64,000 nt of DNA, taken from the NCBI GenBank assembly GCA_963693315.1, contig OY856187.1:109013284-109077283 (forward strand). Reading direction: 5' to 3'. Position 1 is the first letter of the stretch, and the number at the start of each line of letters is the position of its first letter. Source of the DNA: Diogma glabrata. Its lineage: Eukaryota; Arthropoda; Insecta; Diptera; Cylindrotomidae. Both the position numbers and the translations under genes were made by a program. The notes under the pieces were generated by a model. It had not been told where the DNA came from. It did no database searches and worked only from the letters and a program-made list of their open reading frames with translations. Of this stretch, positions 24,161 to 36,200 are shown piece after piece.

Positions 24161-24449
24161 AATTCATATCAATCATTTTCAAAATACGTAATCGTTAAAA
24201 CCAAAACATATCAGCTTTGACAGTCAATAAATAGAATTTCCTTAAAATTTTTACCTGTACAGTGTACGTAAATATAAGTGAGTTGCTATTGCCCTGCTAT
24301 TGTGTGCTCTAAAAATAAGGCCTTCAATCTTTTTAATTCGAATACCATTATTTGGTCAAGTAGAGAATTTGTCAATGATTCCTCCATAGTTGCATGAGAT
24401 GGGGTTTTGTGTCCTTTACCAGTACTGCCGAAGTACTGCGACAACCACT

Positions 24450-24585
24450 GGATACGTCGATTTGTCATTTAAAATCTTTTCAATTGTCAATGTAGTACCT
24501 AAACTAATGGAAACTATAGTTCTAGATAAGCTCAAAACGGTGATGGGCTCTGCAATTCTAACTAATATACCATTTTTACTTTTTT
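24450..24585 (+). pseudogene. Small LINE RT finger fragment
   Basis: Within an open frame starting at 24390, KIFSIVNVVPKLMETIVLDK corresponds to the RT block that usually reads YRPIS..IPKLFEKIV..KL. It is followed by MGSAILTN before the similarity stops in a T-run. No other RT motif follows; the hairpin at 24660 comes next. It could be a separate truncated insertion or a displaced part of the preceding LINE. Confidence 0.45.
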
Positions 24586-24659
24586 TTTTGAAAATAAATA
24601 AAAATTATACGCTTTCTCATAGTGGTTCAACACATGTTGTTATGTGCTGTATTTTGGGT

Positions 24660-24748
24660 AAGCGTTAACTACGTAAAAGTTGAAACCTTAAAACTCCAAT
24701 ATGTGTCATTGGAGTTTTAAGGTTTCAACTTTTACGTAGTTAACGCTT
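24660..24748. repeat. Perfect 41-bp inverted repeat, 7-nt loop
   Basis: Bases 24660-24700 (starting AAGCGTTAACTACGTAAAAG) are the exact reverse complement of 24708-24748, around the loop ATGTGTC. No mismatch is seen in 41 pairs, although neighbouring elements are heavily mutated. Confidence 0.9.
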
Positions 24749-24807
24749 TGTCTATACTTAATGTAGGAATCCCATAGCTAAAAGCTACAGAGAAATAAAC
24801 TGTAAAA

Positions 24808-24883
24808 TATGAAGGGCTGAAACCTCAAAGCTCAGAGGTATCAAGACTTCGGTCTTGTTCCTTAGTAGTTCAGACCCAAGTAA
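24808..24883 (+). mobile_element. Ends-only mini copy of the composite repeat
   Basis: TATGAAGGGCTGAAACCTCA and TCAAGACTTCGGTCTTG match the left end of the composite element. They are followed at once by CTTAGTAGTTCAGACCCAAG and TAAT, matching its right-end stem-loop. Both internal minisatellites and the right-end body are absent, leaving about 76 bases. Confidence 0.6.
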
Positions 24884-26230
24884 TATATTATTTGCGAGTT
24901 GAATTGAATAAATTATAAAATGCTATAATTAATACCTAAGTTTTTGATTTCTGTCCATGACAAATATAACCTTGTATAATACACGCGGTTTCCCTATCGA
25001 TTATATCTTATCAACACAAAACCCTCACTAACTCCTACATCCTTAAATAATCCCTTTCAATCACTATGAAAAAAAATTCCAATTATTTTGTATTAAAACC
25101 ACAACAACAATATCTGGGTACAGTAAGAAAAAAAAATTGCAAAAAATTTGAAAGGTAAAATTTGTTTTTTATCAAATATCCTTTAGTAGATGGATCCCTT
25201 TAAATACTTTACCACAACTACCATCAACAATTTGACAAATGTAAAACCATTTATTATACCAACAAATTCCTCTTCTCTTCGCCCAACATTGGATATATTC
25301 TATTCGTTTCGAAAATTTCTGATTCAAAAATGTAGAAAACATTCATATTGAATTTCAAGATTTTATAATAAAAAATATTATTTTATAACACCAACATCTT
25401 ATATCACCTTTTTTTACGTTTTGACTTATTCCACCCTCTTATCACAATATCAGTTTACCCTCAATTTAACGAACACCACTACTAAAAGTGTATTTTTTGT
25501 GTTGTTCTTATCTGTTTGACAATATTTTCATTAAACGATTTTTTTCTTTATCATCTTTGAAAGGAGCGTTGATGAGATCTGACATAATAATAATTTGGTA
25601 TTTTGATGTTTCGCCTTTTAAAAATGAAGAAAAGATCAAAAGAATCTTAATTGTTTTCGTATTAAAAATTATGAATTTGAATTTTTTTTTTGAGGGGGTC
25701 GTGTTGGGATTACTTTGGTTGAGTTGACTTTGTATAGCTAATTTGATTTTTGTTTTGGAATTGTTTGAATCGTATTAAAACAAAATTTTTGGCGTATAAA
25801 TGGAAACTGCGTATAAATAGATTGATTTTACTTTCCCAAAAGTCTCGGCTGTAATCGGCTGTATTTTACATAACACTTTTGATTAAAAAAAACATTCTAG
25901 GTCTATTGTTTATTTAAGTGAATTAATAATAGCATATTATGCAACGAGTACATAATGTTAGTAATACCCTACGTTAGGAGTATGAACGTTACGAACGTGA
26001 ATTATAAAATTAGATTTATTAATTATAAATAAACATAAAATATTCGTAATAATTAAAATAATTTGTTTAATCATAGCGGACAAAAATTGTTGATATATTT
26101 CATTATGCACTAGTGCGTAATAAATTTATTACGTTACTGCTACCTAAGCGATTTTATCATAGTAAATAAACAATAATAAATTGTTCTAACAGAATACAAT
26201 ACAAAGAACAACAAAATGATAAATACTACA
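24884..26230. other. AT-rich stretch, nothing recognised
   Basis: No supported feature. The ORF at 25488-25727 is low complexity. Confidence 0.5.
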
Positions 26231-26660
26231 ACCACCGAGAAGTGAGACAAAGCTGTGTACAGGCAGGATAGAAGAAGACCGCCGTCCGTCCTGTCTATGA
26301 ATCAGCGCCGTCGGTCCTGTCAATGAATACCAATGTTCAATGTATGTGTCAAGTCAGTACTGCTATATGGATGTAAAACATGGAAATATACAAGAAAGAC
26401 CACAAACGAGCTACAGGTGTTTTTGAACAAATGCCTGAATCGACTGATCAATACCTCAAGAACTTCTATGGCGATCAAGAACTTCTACGGCAAACAGAGC
26501 AGTTAGACATTGAGACCGCTAGAACACAAAGAAAATGGAGATTGATAGGACATACACTGGGAAAATCAGCGGAAGATATAACCCGACAAACATTCTGTGC
26601 ATGGTGCACGAGTCTATGCACATTTCGTGCACTTTTTTATTTGAATAGTTTTTAAGTTGT
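26231..26660 (+). pseudogene. RTE-like LINE C-terminal fragment
   Basis: SVLLYGCKTWKYTRKTTNEL at about 26353-26412, then in a shifted frame YGDQELLRQTEQLDIETART and KWRLIGHTLGK at about 26466-26565, followed by EDITRQ. This is the usual LLYGCETW ... RKWRWIGH ... DDITRQ end of RTE-like elements. One frameshift separates the halves. Upstream, a GC-richer patch (26275-26325) contains a near-duplicate of GTCCTGTCTATGAATCAGCG. The RT core is absent. Confidence 0.65.
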
Positions 26661-27189
26661 TTTTAAAATATTCTAGTGTATATTTTAAATTAAGTTGAAG
26701 TTTAAAAGTATTTGAGTGCTAGCTTCATACCTATTTGTTTTAATTTAACATTTTTAAATCGTATACAAAATGTGCATTTAATTTTCAAGCATAAATTCAA
26801 AAATATTTGATGACTTTTACGATTAGGATTTTCTAATATGTATGTTCAATTCAATTTTTGAATACGTCATTACGAGAAATGAAGATTGCGGTCGTATTTT
26901 TAAGTTGTAAAATGAAAATGTATGTGTGTGATTGCATTTGTAAATGAGGCGTCCACTTTTTCGTCATTTTCTTAACGATACAATTTAAGTAAATGAAAAA
27001 AAATCAGAAATAAAAAAACTGAAATATTTGGCTTACATATAAAAAATAATATTAAATTTCCACAATTTTTTAATTTTATAAAAAATAAATTTAAATGTTA
27101 GTAAACCGGCATAAAAAGGACAAACAAAATATATATAAATAAATATATAATTTATAGAATAGAATTGATATAATAGATAAGAATTGAAT
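26661..27189. other. AT-rich stretch, nothing recognised
   Basis: AT-rich sequence leading into the pentanucleotide array; no feature supported. Confidence 0.5.
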
Positions 27190-27558
27190 ATAATAGAATA
27201 GAATAGAATAGAATAGAATAGAATAGAATAGAATAGAATAGAATAGAATAGAATAGAATAGAATAGAATAGAATAGAATAGAATAGAATAGAATAGAATA
27301 GAATAGAATAGAATAGAATAGAATAGAATAGAATAGAATAGAATAGAATAGAATAGAATAGAATAGAATAGAATAGAATAGAATAGAATAGAATAGAATA
27401 GAATAGAATAGAATAGAATAGAATAGAATAGAATAGAATAGAATAGAATAGAATAGAATAGAATAGAATAGAATAGAATAGAATAGAATAGAATAGAATA
27501 GAATAGAATAGAATAGAATAGAATAGAATAGAATAGAATAGAATAGAATAGAATAGAA
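27190..27558. repeat. (GAATA)n pentanucleotide microsatellite
   Basis: About 73 uninterrupted copies of GAATA (TATTC on the other strand), flanked on the left by a degenerate lead-in (27156-27190) and ending abruptly at GAATAGAAAAC. The long minus-strand ORFs over it (repeating SILFY) are artefacts of a 5-base unit that contains no stop in those frames. Confidence 0.97.
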
Positions 27559-27787
27559 AACAAATTTCTTTCGCACATAATTTTAAATGAAAGTAAAATA
27601 AATTTTATCATTTTATTATTACAAAAGTCATATTATCTCATAAAAAGTTAAATAATACCAGTCATTTTAGAAAATGTTAAACTGCTTTTTCACTCTCCAT
27701 TTTTATTATTCTATGTTTATTATTATTATCATTAAATAAATCTCATTCGTTTCGTTTTTCATTATTCGTGAAACATGCGGCTAACAT

Positions 27788-27915
27788 TTGTGTGCACATA
27801 TGTGCTATGGTGTTTTACGACATGTGCACGGTATGGTGCACATCATGACATGTATTATGCACAATTTTGCGCACGGGGATTTGGTAACGTGCACAACTAA
27901 TGCACACTGCACTAC
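27788..27915. repeat. GTGCAC-rich patch
   Basis: GTGCAC occurs at 27792, 27824, 27836 and 27889, with several TGCAC and GCGCAC near-matches between. A smaller cluster (26604 and 26627) lies on the other side of the pentanucleotide array. It could be a fragment of a repeat or a binding-site cluster; no function can be assigned. Confidence 0.4.
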
Positions 27916-28236
27916 TTTTTCCGTAATTTTTTTACATGTTACACCAATTAAAAATATGAAAAAACTTGAATTTTCACTAAATCATAATTTATATTATATA
28001 AAAACTGTCCATTGTTTCTTTTATTAGTGTATACTAACATTCTAATAATTAATTTTGGTAATTATAGAAATTTTTTAGTAAATAACGTTAGTTGGTGAAA
28101 AATATGATATTTCGCGATATGTATGAAAGCACATTGTTGAATGATTTTCAGTTTAGTTATTACGAATTAAGGAAGGAAGGTCGTACTGAAGTTAAAACCG
28201 CGATGATAGTTAGTTCTGCTTATGTGATCAGTTTAG
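27916..28236. other. AT-rich stretch, nothing recognised
   Basis: No feature supported between the GTGCAC patch and the MITE at 28240. Confidence 0.5.
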
Positions 28237-28239
28237 CAG

Positions 28240-28768
28240 GGGCCCTATTCCCGAACACATAAATGTCATTACAATATTGTAAATTCACACAATATTGTGA
28301 ATTTCGTATTATGTAACACCAATTTGGTCAAAATTCAAGACAATATTGTGAATCTGACAAGAAAAATATAGTTACTGTCAAAATCACAATTTTGCTTTAT
28401 GTTTTGTGTGTTGACTTTTTTATACAAATTTCATCGATTGGCGTAAAAATTAATTTATAACGCAAAATTAAGTCTTTAATAATATTAAATAATCATATTT
28501 TTATATAAATATCATTAAAACATATTTATTTATTAAATATACTTTGATTTTATTTTGCATGTTTTAAGATTAAAAAAGTTAGTTGTCAAAAGTACGAATT
28601 TAGTATCAAACATCTGTTATAATTTTGTAAAAGTTTGTTATAATTGGTTTGTGTCTAAGGATACACAAATAAGAGTTACAGAATACCATTTTTATGCATA
28701 GTTGATAAGCATTTTGGTGAAACTGACAATATTGTCGATTGACAAATATGTGTTCGGGAATAGGGCCC
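28240..28768. mobile_element. MITE with GGGCCC ends and CAG target duplication
   Basis: Perfect terminal inverted repeats of 22 bases: GGGCCCTATTCCCGAACACA at 28240 and its inverse ending at 28768. CAG lies directly outside both ends (28237-28239 and 28769-28771). GGGCC-type termini with a 3-bp duplication are typical of PIF/Harbinger elements, so a Harbinger-derived MITE is the best guess. Four copies of ACAATATTGT sit near the two ends (about 28271, 28292, 28341 and 28727) and could be transposase-binding sites. No ORF. Confidence 0.8.
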
Positions 28769-28771
28769 CAG

Positions 28772-30117
28772 GATTATAACATTGCTAGCCACACTGTTGC
28801 ACATGTAACATCTAATCCAATTCTTCTAGCGTTAAATAGGTAAAACTGGTATGGAACTAGAATTTGTGTTTTTCTGTATAGTTTTATCTTACTACATAAA
28901 CAAGGTAAGGTGGATGGACATAAACTTGTTTCGCTACAACGCGCCAGTTGGTCTGTATAAACCGTAGTTTATTACGATAAAACTGCTAAATAATTATTTT
29001 TGATATAAACCGATTTTACCCAAATAATTGATGCAACTATATAACTTATATAATATTTCAATTAAAAATTTCGATACAAGAATAATTAAATTAAAATTTT
29101 CATTATGAAAACAAACTTCTCTGTTGCCTATGTTAATAAAATAAAACAAAATTAAATTTCCTCCTATCAAACAGCATGATCAGGAAAATATAAAAACTAA
29201 AATTAACAGTAACTTGTAATTTTCATTGTGTAATTGTGTGTAAATAAGAACTCAAGTCTAATTGAATCGCGATGTTTATTGTTCATAACTTTTACAAGTT
29301 CTTGTACGGTTAATGATTTTTTTATTTTAGCGTTTCCTTTTCCAGCTCCGATTTTGTATACAATGAATTTAGTTTGATTTGATGAAATTTATTTGTTGGA
29401 AATTCTGGAAAAATACAAATAACCAATTCATAAACGAATAAAAAGGGTTGATTGTCTATTTATAAAATATTATCTATAATTTTCCTTTTTTTTGTGTTGA
29501 GTTGAATCAGATAAAAAGAAAAAGGTGAGGGAGGTTTGTTTTTATGTCGGTTGGTTTATTGAAGTGAAAATTAATATGAAATATACAATTTAAACAGTGA
29601 AATGAAAATATCCATAAATTAACTTTTCTTTCCTTTGTTTTATGTAAAAGCAATTTCCTTTACAATTGTAATTTGTAATGAATGATACTAATTTTCATAG
29701 GGTACAAATCTTATATCTTTGGCGTGACGATTTGGTTGTTGTAAAAATGTTTCGTTGGTTGTTTTTTTAATTGTTTATTTTGTTATACCTAAATTATATA
29801 ATTGATTGTTTGTAATTCGGTTTTTGGAATTCGTAGTTTATAGATAAAAATGAACCCTTCAGTTTTTGTTGTTTTTTAAGTAAATTTAGGAAAATTTAGT
29901 TCAGTTGTTATTTATTTTGATGGTGTTGTATTATGTTGAATAAAATGTATATTAATGATAGATAATTGAAATATCCTAAGCTATGTATCAGTTAGTTATT
30001 GGTCAGGCGAACGCTTTCTTTTCAGCAGTGTTAACTCGTTATCATCAATCATGCATTTCTAGAAAATTTGTTTCTTTGTTTGACATGAATATGTTTCACA
30101 TAATATGATTTATTTAG
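28772..30117. other. AT-rich stretch, nothing recognised
   Basis: No supported gene or element. Confidence 0.5.
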
Positions 30118-30195
30118 CAAAGGCGAACTCAAAATTCAATGAACTGTTACTTAATACTTTTAGAAACCACATCGTTGAATACGTCAACAGCCTAG
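30118..30195 (+). CDS. Candidate internal exon A
   Basis: The sequence ATGATTTATTTAG precedes and GTGAGA follows, giving plausible splice acceptor and donor sites around 78 bases. In the frame with two leading bases the exon reads KANSKFNELLLNTFRNHIVE and then YVNSL, with one trailing base, so it is a symmetric phase 1-1 exon. Codons are mixed (GCG, CTG, CAC, GTC, AGC) compared with the AT-rich flanks, and the peptide is amphipathic and probably helical. I do not recognise the protein. Its phase fits candidate exon B at 49965-50105, which would require an intron of about 20 kb full of transposons. Frame 0 hits a stop at the very end. A chance ORF cannot be excluded. Confidence 0.25.
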   Translation, partial: QRRTQNSMNCYLILLETTSLNTSTA

Positions 30196-30877
30196 GTGAG
30201 ACAAAATCTATCCAATGTTTTATTTTTTCATAACTAACGTCCTTTTTATCATTCTGGTCTTTTCTTCGACTCGTGTAGGCGTATAAAGTAGGCGTCTGTA
30301 GTATCATGCTGTTACGAAGCTGGCGCCCCGTAAACATTTATTTGCCCGGAAAACTTTCTTTTGCCTGAATCAGCGCGATCAATACAACTTATCGTCTTTT
30401 TATTCATATCTTCATATCTTCAACCCTGTTTGCGATGTTTTTTTTCAGCGAATGGTGTCTCACTTTGATATGTTGTTGATTCATAATTTTCTTTTATTTA
30501 TGTACTTGGGCATTTGTTATATTTAGTCAGTCGAGGAGAATTAATTGAATGAAGATAGCTCTCAAGGTTGAATGCCAAAAAATTCTTGGTGCTGTTATAA
30601 TCTATAACAATTACAAGTGTTATCAACTTGCTTTTCTGTTTTAGTTTAAATTTTGTGTGTTATTAAATTATTTAGCAACAGTTATTGAGAAAAATTTAGA
30701 ATAATTAATTGTCAGGTTAATTGAATTGTGAAGCAATAACAAAAAGATTGAAAAGAAAGCTCTGTATTTGTAACCGGGATTTAAATTTAATTTTTAAATT
30801 TAATTAAACCGGGATTTAAATAAATTTCACGCATGGAGGGATCAGTTCTTATTAATTTGTTAATTTTTTTCTATTTT
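30196..30877. other. No supported feature
   Basis: Near 30290-30530 the composition is more mixed, and one plus-strand frame stays open for about 73 codons without an ATG (TKLAPRKHLFARK near 30313-30352). I could not assign it. Confidence 0.3.
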
Positions 30878-32297
30878 TTGATCCACGGGTGTGACAACCC
30901 CGCGTACTCCAGTCCCTGCTATTGGCATATGAGTTAACGTGAGATATCACATACCACTGGCAATAGTAGTGAGATATCACTAGCCAAGGTGATATCTTAG
31001 GGGTGCTGGCGGATGAACTGTATTCAGTCAACGGTAGCACTCTCAGTCGTAGCTAATGAATATTCCTTGATGCTGGAACGCTGTAGCTTGCTCGAAGAAA
31101 CGAGTCTTCATATAACTATATATCTAAGCTTTAATCATTGAAAAATATACTGCGTCCCATAATCAAGGATTATGCCATTAGCTGAACTATTGGCAAACCA
31201 ATTTTAGTTTTGTTCCTGCAAATTTTTAAAACAAATTTGCTTTTTATCTCTTATTTTATTTTTATTTTCTCTATCCTATCACGAAATATTGGCCTATGTC
31301 ATATTTTATATGTGATAGAATTTATGGTTTAGTTATCCATTATTGAACAAAAAAAAATTAAAAAAAACAAAAAACAACAGATTTGCGTCCATTAACATCC
31401 TTAGAACGCATGTTGTTGTGGGACCTTGGTCTTAAAAGGTTTTTATGTGTTGTTGTGACACATATTGTAATGCCTACTCCACATCACATTTTATTAAAAA
31501 AAAAAAAAAATTCTGTAAATGTTTTGAAATATTTTGTGCCTGTTTCGGCGCCATGTGAATTGAACCGTTATTACATCAATGTTGTCTTCATCGTGACTCC
31601 CTAGCCATGTTTGTTTTGTGACAGATCTTTGTTGTAACCATATACATAATTCTTTGGTTAGATGTGTAATTTAACTAAACAAGTTTTTTTTAAATTAATT
31701 GCATATGATATATCGGAATAAGAATCATATATGGTTGAAAAAGAAAAAAAAGAAGACAGTCTTGGGACTGCCGACAGAAGTGAAAACTTAAAACTGCGAA
31801 ATAGCTGTGTTTTTTTGTATCTTCCAATTATTGTAGCATTGCAAATTAAAATTTCAGAATGTTTAAATTAAAATCATTAAAATAATTCTATGTTTCACAT
31901 CTATCAGCATTCCAAGCATATATTATATATATTTTTATATTTAAAATAATCAAAACATATCATATAAAAATTTGCGTCTATCAACACCTTAGAAAGCATG
32001 TTGTTGTGGGACATTGTTCTTAAAAGTTTTTTATGTGTTGCTGTGACACACATTGTAATTTCTACTACCAAACACATTTTATTTTAAAAAAAATAGCGTG
32101 TCAACAAAGAATATTTCAAAACTAAGACTAAGGGATGCTATCGTTGATTGAAAAAACTTCATCCGCCAGCACCCCTAAGATAGAACTTTGGCTAATGAGA
32201 TTTCACTGCTATTACCAGTGGTATACGATATCTCAAGATAACTCATATGCCAATAGCAGGGACTGAAGTACGCGGGGTTGTCACACACATAGATCAA
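30878..32297. mobile_element. 1.4-kb element with about 140-bp terminal inverted repeats
   Basis: The arm 30878-31017 (with GTGACAACCCCGCGTACT and GGGGTGCTGGCGGATGAA) is inverted at 32158-32297 with about ten differences and small gaps. A third, isolated arm lies at 51079-51172. The inner region has two direct copies (31381-31540 and 31970-32110) of a unit containing CATGTTGTTGTGGGAC. No transposase ORF is visible, so this is a non-autonomous DNA element. The target duplication is unclear. Confidence 0.7.
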
Positions 32298-33194
32298 CAA
32301 TTTTAAATTTTACAAATCTTCCTGCGGAAAGCTAAGTAAATTCGTTGGTATTAATGCGCATTGCTGCCGTTTGCAAATCACTATCGGCTAAGTGCCACCA
32401 TTTTTAGTTAGTTTAATCAGCATGATTGCCATCCATGTTTGATCATACATAAGCTATGCTTCTTTGTATAGAATTTATGCAATTTCCGTCTTGTAATTTT
32501 GAGCTTTAAATCGATATAATCGATGTTATAAAGTATCAAGTTACAATTATTGAGTCTTCAGTTAATTTTAAAAACATGTATTACATACCATTCCAAACCA
32601 ACAACATATTTGGTGTAGATGATAAAATTTGTTACATCATGATGTGTTAAATTCCAATACATATAATTTTGATATACAAATGTAATTGTTTCAGGTTATA
32701 CTTTCTTTCTTACGTTATTTTTAGTTCATAAAAATTATGTTCAGCAAAAAAAAAAACATTGATCAAAGCAAACTAAAGTTTAAAACGATATTTAAATAAA
32801 AACTAAATTAAATAATTACAACATTTAGGCAAAATCTCTTAAGATAATTATAAAGGCCCTGAGGTGCAGTTTTTTAAAATAGAAAATTTGCCACTTACCT
32901 TTGGGCTAGTGTACACAACAACTTCCCAAATTTTCATGATGGTTAATGTATTAATCCATAAAGGACAAACAGACATACTTTTAATTTTATATATATTCAA
33001 TATTAATTTAGCATGATGACTCGAATGCAAATTGCAAAAGACAGTAGCAATATAACTTTAAAACACTGCATTATGGATCAATTTTTTAAAATTCATAAAA
33101 AGAAATTTTTATTAGTTTTATGAATTCATGAATAAAAAAAAATAGTTTACATACATACACATATTTAACAAAAAATAAAAAAAATATACCAACT
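32298..33194. other. AT-rich stretch, nothing recognised
   Basis: No feature supported. Confidence 0.5.
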
Positions 33195-33262
33195 CCAGCA
33201 ATTGAACTCACGACCTATAGAACCTCGGTCGACCGCGATATCCACATCGCAATTTGAAACGT
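33194..33262 (-). repeat. tRNA-like SINE head, different family
   Basis: On the minus strand GCGATGTGGATATCGCGGTC is followed about 30 bases later by GGTCGTGAGTTCAATTGC, which resembles a B box. The A box is poor. Length and spacing are tRNA-like, but this does not match the SINE copies at 4075 and 7812. It could be a different tRNA-derived SINE or chance. Confidence 0.35.
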
Positions 33263-36200
33263 TAAGAAATGATAGATGTATTTCATATTAAATTATTAAC
33301 AATATTTTGTTCATTTAAAAATGGTAACGGGAATATATAAATTTTTCCTCATACAAAATTGCACAACGCGCCGAAAGAAGTTTTCACCTCAAAAAATCAC
33401 AATCTATATTGATAGTTCAAAATTTTATAAATGCAAATGTAATAATTTGCTTAAATATAACTAGAAAAAAAAAATTGCAGGTTGGTGATTTTGGTTTAGA
33501 ATAGTAGTCATGTGTGTTTGGAAATAAAAACATAATCCATGTTGGTATACTGGCGGTAAAATGCTCAAAATCAGATAATATATGGTGGAATCAGTTATTA
33601 TGGTTTTGATTTTTGAATACAAAGTTCATATATTTGAATAACATGTGTTTGAGGATAGTGACATAAACCAGGGTTGTAGTCGACATAAATAAACGGTAAA
33701 TGCTTATATGATACTTTGACAGGGGGTTTTAGTATTATTGGTAGTAATTTTTGATTGTTTGATAGATGATATTTTCTGACATCATATCGTACCATAACGG
33801 TTATCATCTTGATTTGAGTGTCAATCAAAATTATTTGAGGTTTGGGTGATTATTATTGTTCAACAATCGGTATGACCAATGGCGCAACATTTTGATTGAT
33901 GTTTTGTATTACGATTCATATTATTCTTATGCAACAATTGCCGAGATTAAAGGTGCAGCATATATATTATTTTTATTCTGTTACTTGGATGTATGCTTTG
34001 GTTAGTATGGTAGGCTGAATTAAGGTGACATGAAGGATTCTGGAAAACCATGGTGTGAGTAAAACCTTTATCTAATATTTGTTAAATGTAAAAACTCTAG
34101 TTATATTGTTGTATGTGTGATGGTCTTTGTTCTTTGTATTTGCTTATTTCATTCCATTTACACAGTCTCATTTGCGTTCATATATGATTATTTGTACTGA
34201 ACTAAGGAAAACTACTTCTCGGACACACATGGCTGAAGCTCGCTGGAACAAATACCTCACTAGGATACGCATTCCACCGATTGCTTTCTGTTAGTGACTC
34301 ACTATGCAGGTCCAGTGTTCATTAAAATGCTCCTCTATTAGCAAGGTGATTTCAAACCTGCTGTATATCCCCTAATCTCCATCGTGTTTTTGTTTTAAGA
34401 CCCAAAACTTTGAACTAAAAAATCTACAGTTCGATTTGTCAATTTGCGTAACAATTATGCATGATTGCATATAAGCATTGCATCTACCCTTATAAACTCA
34501 TGAAAACCTTTTGCTTAGGAAAACAACTGAAAATTTTGATGGAATAAACAAAAGTATTTACGTATTGATTCTCAATTCTTAAAGAATTCTACTTTTTTTA
34601 TTTGTCACCGAAATATTTTTCTTGGTTCTTCTCATTCAAAATGGATGCAATCGAATGTTTGGTTGTTTCATAATTTATTTGTAAACCATAGCTTTTTAAA
34701 ATCCAATTGTCAGATGAATACATAACTTTTAGCCTATGTTACAATCTGTACTATGTTTATTGAAAATATATTCTTGCAAATCGGTAGTGAATTTTGAGGA
34801 TGGCTAGGCACTGAACAATTTCTTCCTCCAAATCCGATACCTCAGCCGTTATTTGATTTGATAGGTTGGCATTTTCATTTTTTACAGTTACGTTAACATT
34901 CTCCATTCCATAAATATATCGTTATAGCCTCGACATATGATCTTATTATTTGAGTATGTCTTAACTTTTTAGTTCAAGAATTAGCTGCTGAAATTTAGTT
35001 CACAATAAACATTTTCGAATAATACACAACTATTTCTATAAAACCAGTTCGAAATATTGAAATAAATTTCGCTACGAAGAAATTAAAATGTCACAATTGT
35101 TTTCATTTCTGGTTATAAATCCCTGGATCGAGTTAAAATTACTATCTTATGTAACAAGTTTCGTCAAAATCGCTTAAAGACATTAAAAAAAATTTATCAC
35201 AAAACAAATTAATATTTTTTTTAGTTTTGTTCACTTTTGCCCACAAGATTCCATAACACTATGGAAACCAATACTGAAAGTTTATGTCCTGAGTTTCATC
35301 GAAATCGAATGACAGGTTCTAGAGTTATAAAGCATCAAGTAACAGTTGTTCGACAGACCGTTGTCTCTCACTTTCTCCAATTTCACCCAAAAGCTTTTCA
35401 GATTCCTGCAACCGAACAAAGAAAATAATATTTTTAAAACACTTCTTGCGAGTACTGACTAATAAAATGTTGTGATGTTAATTAAATAATCTCAAATGTA
35501 AAAGATAAACCGAAAACAACGTACAAAAAATTTAATGAAAATGAAAATTAACAAAAAATTTCATTTAGTTCATAACATAATTTTTAAGAAACAAAAATTT
35601 AAATAATTTATTAAAAATGTTGCAAAATTCAATGTCAATTTTGTGTTTGTTCTTTCTTTTCATGTTATATTTACAAGAAAAATACATAAGCCAACGTTTT
35701 TTCTCTAACTATCAAAGGGATACATTCATTCTTTGGATATTTTTATACGCTTGTAAAAAAAAACTCTTGTCACGTACAATTTTTGTTATAACAAAAAAAA
35801 AACAGAGAGAAAAAGAAAATGGGGAAAGGAAAATTGGAGATACATATATAAGTTTGGTATATAAGGGATCGGATTTTTTTTCCTCTACTACATTAATGGA
35901 AAACGAGTTTAAATTATATTTCTGATGAAGAAAAATGAGTGAAAATATATAAAAGAAGTTGGAATCTTTAGAAATAAGATAAACAAAATACTAGCACGTG
36001 AGAAAGATGTTGATGCGTTGAAAAGATGGTAACTTCTACATTTTATTTGAAAAAAAAAAAAAAACAAATACATGTAAAAATACATTTGTTTTGTTGGTTT
36101 CATTCACAAGAAGACATGAAACTAAATTGAAATACGAAAAAATGCAAAATTTAGATCGAATTGAAAGTTTATATCCATCCCAAAACTTAGATTCAATCCC

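Noticed and set aside
27033..27611. Long minus-strand ORFs of repeated SILFY
   Set aside because: They are translations of the (GAATA)n microsatellite; a 5-base unit without stops gives open frames by default.
30297..30530. Open plus-strand frame of about 73 codons without ATG
   Set aside because: No splice sites that fit, no recognised motif, and the second half is AT-rich low complexity.
35237..35428. 63-codon plus-strand ORF
   Set aside because: The DNA looks like decayed interspersed repeat and the peptide shows no motif or splice context.
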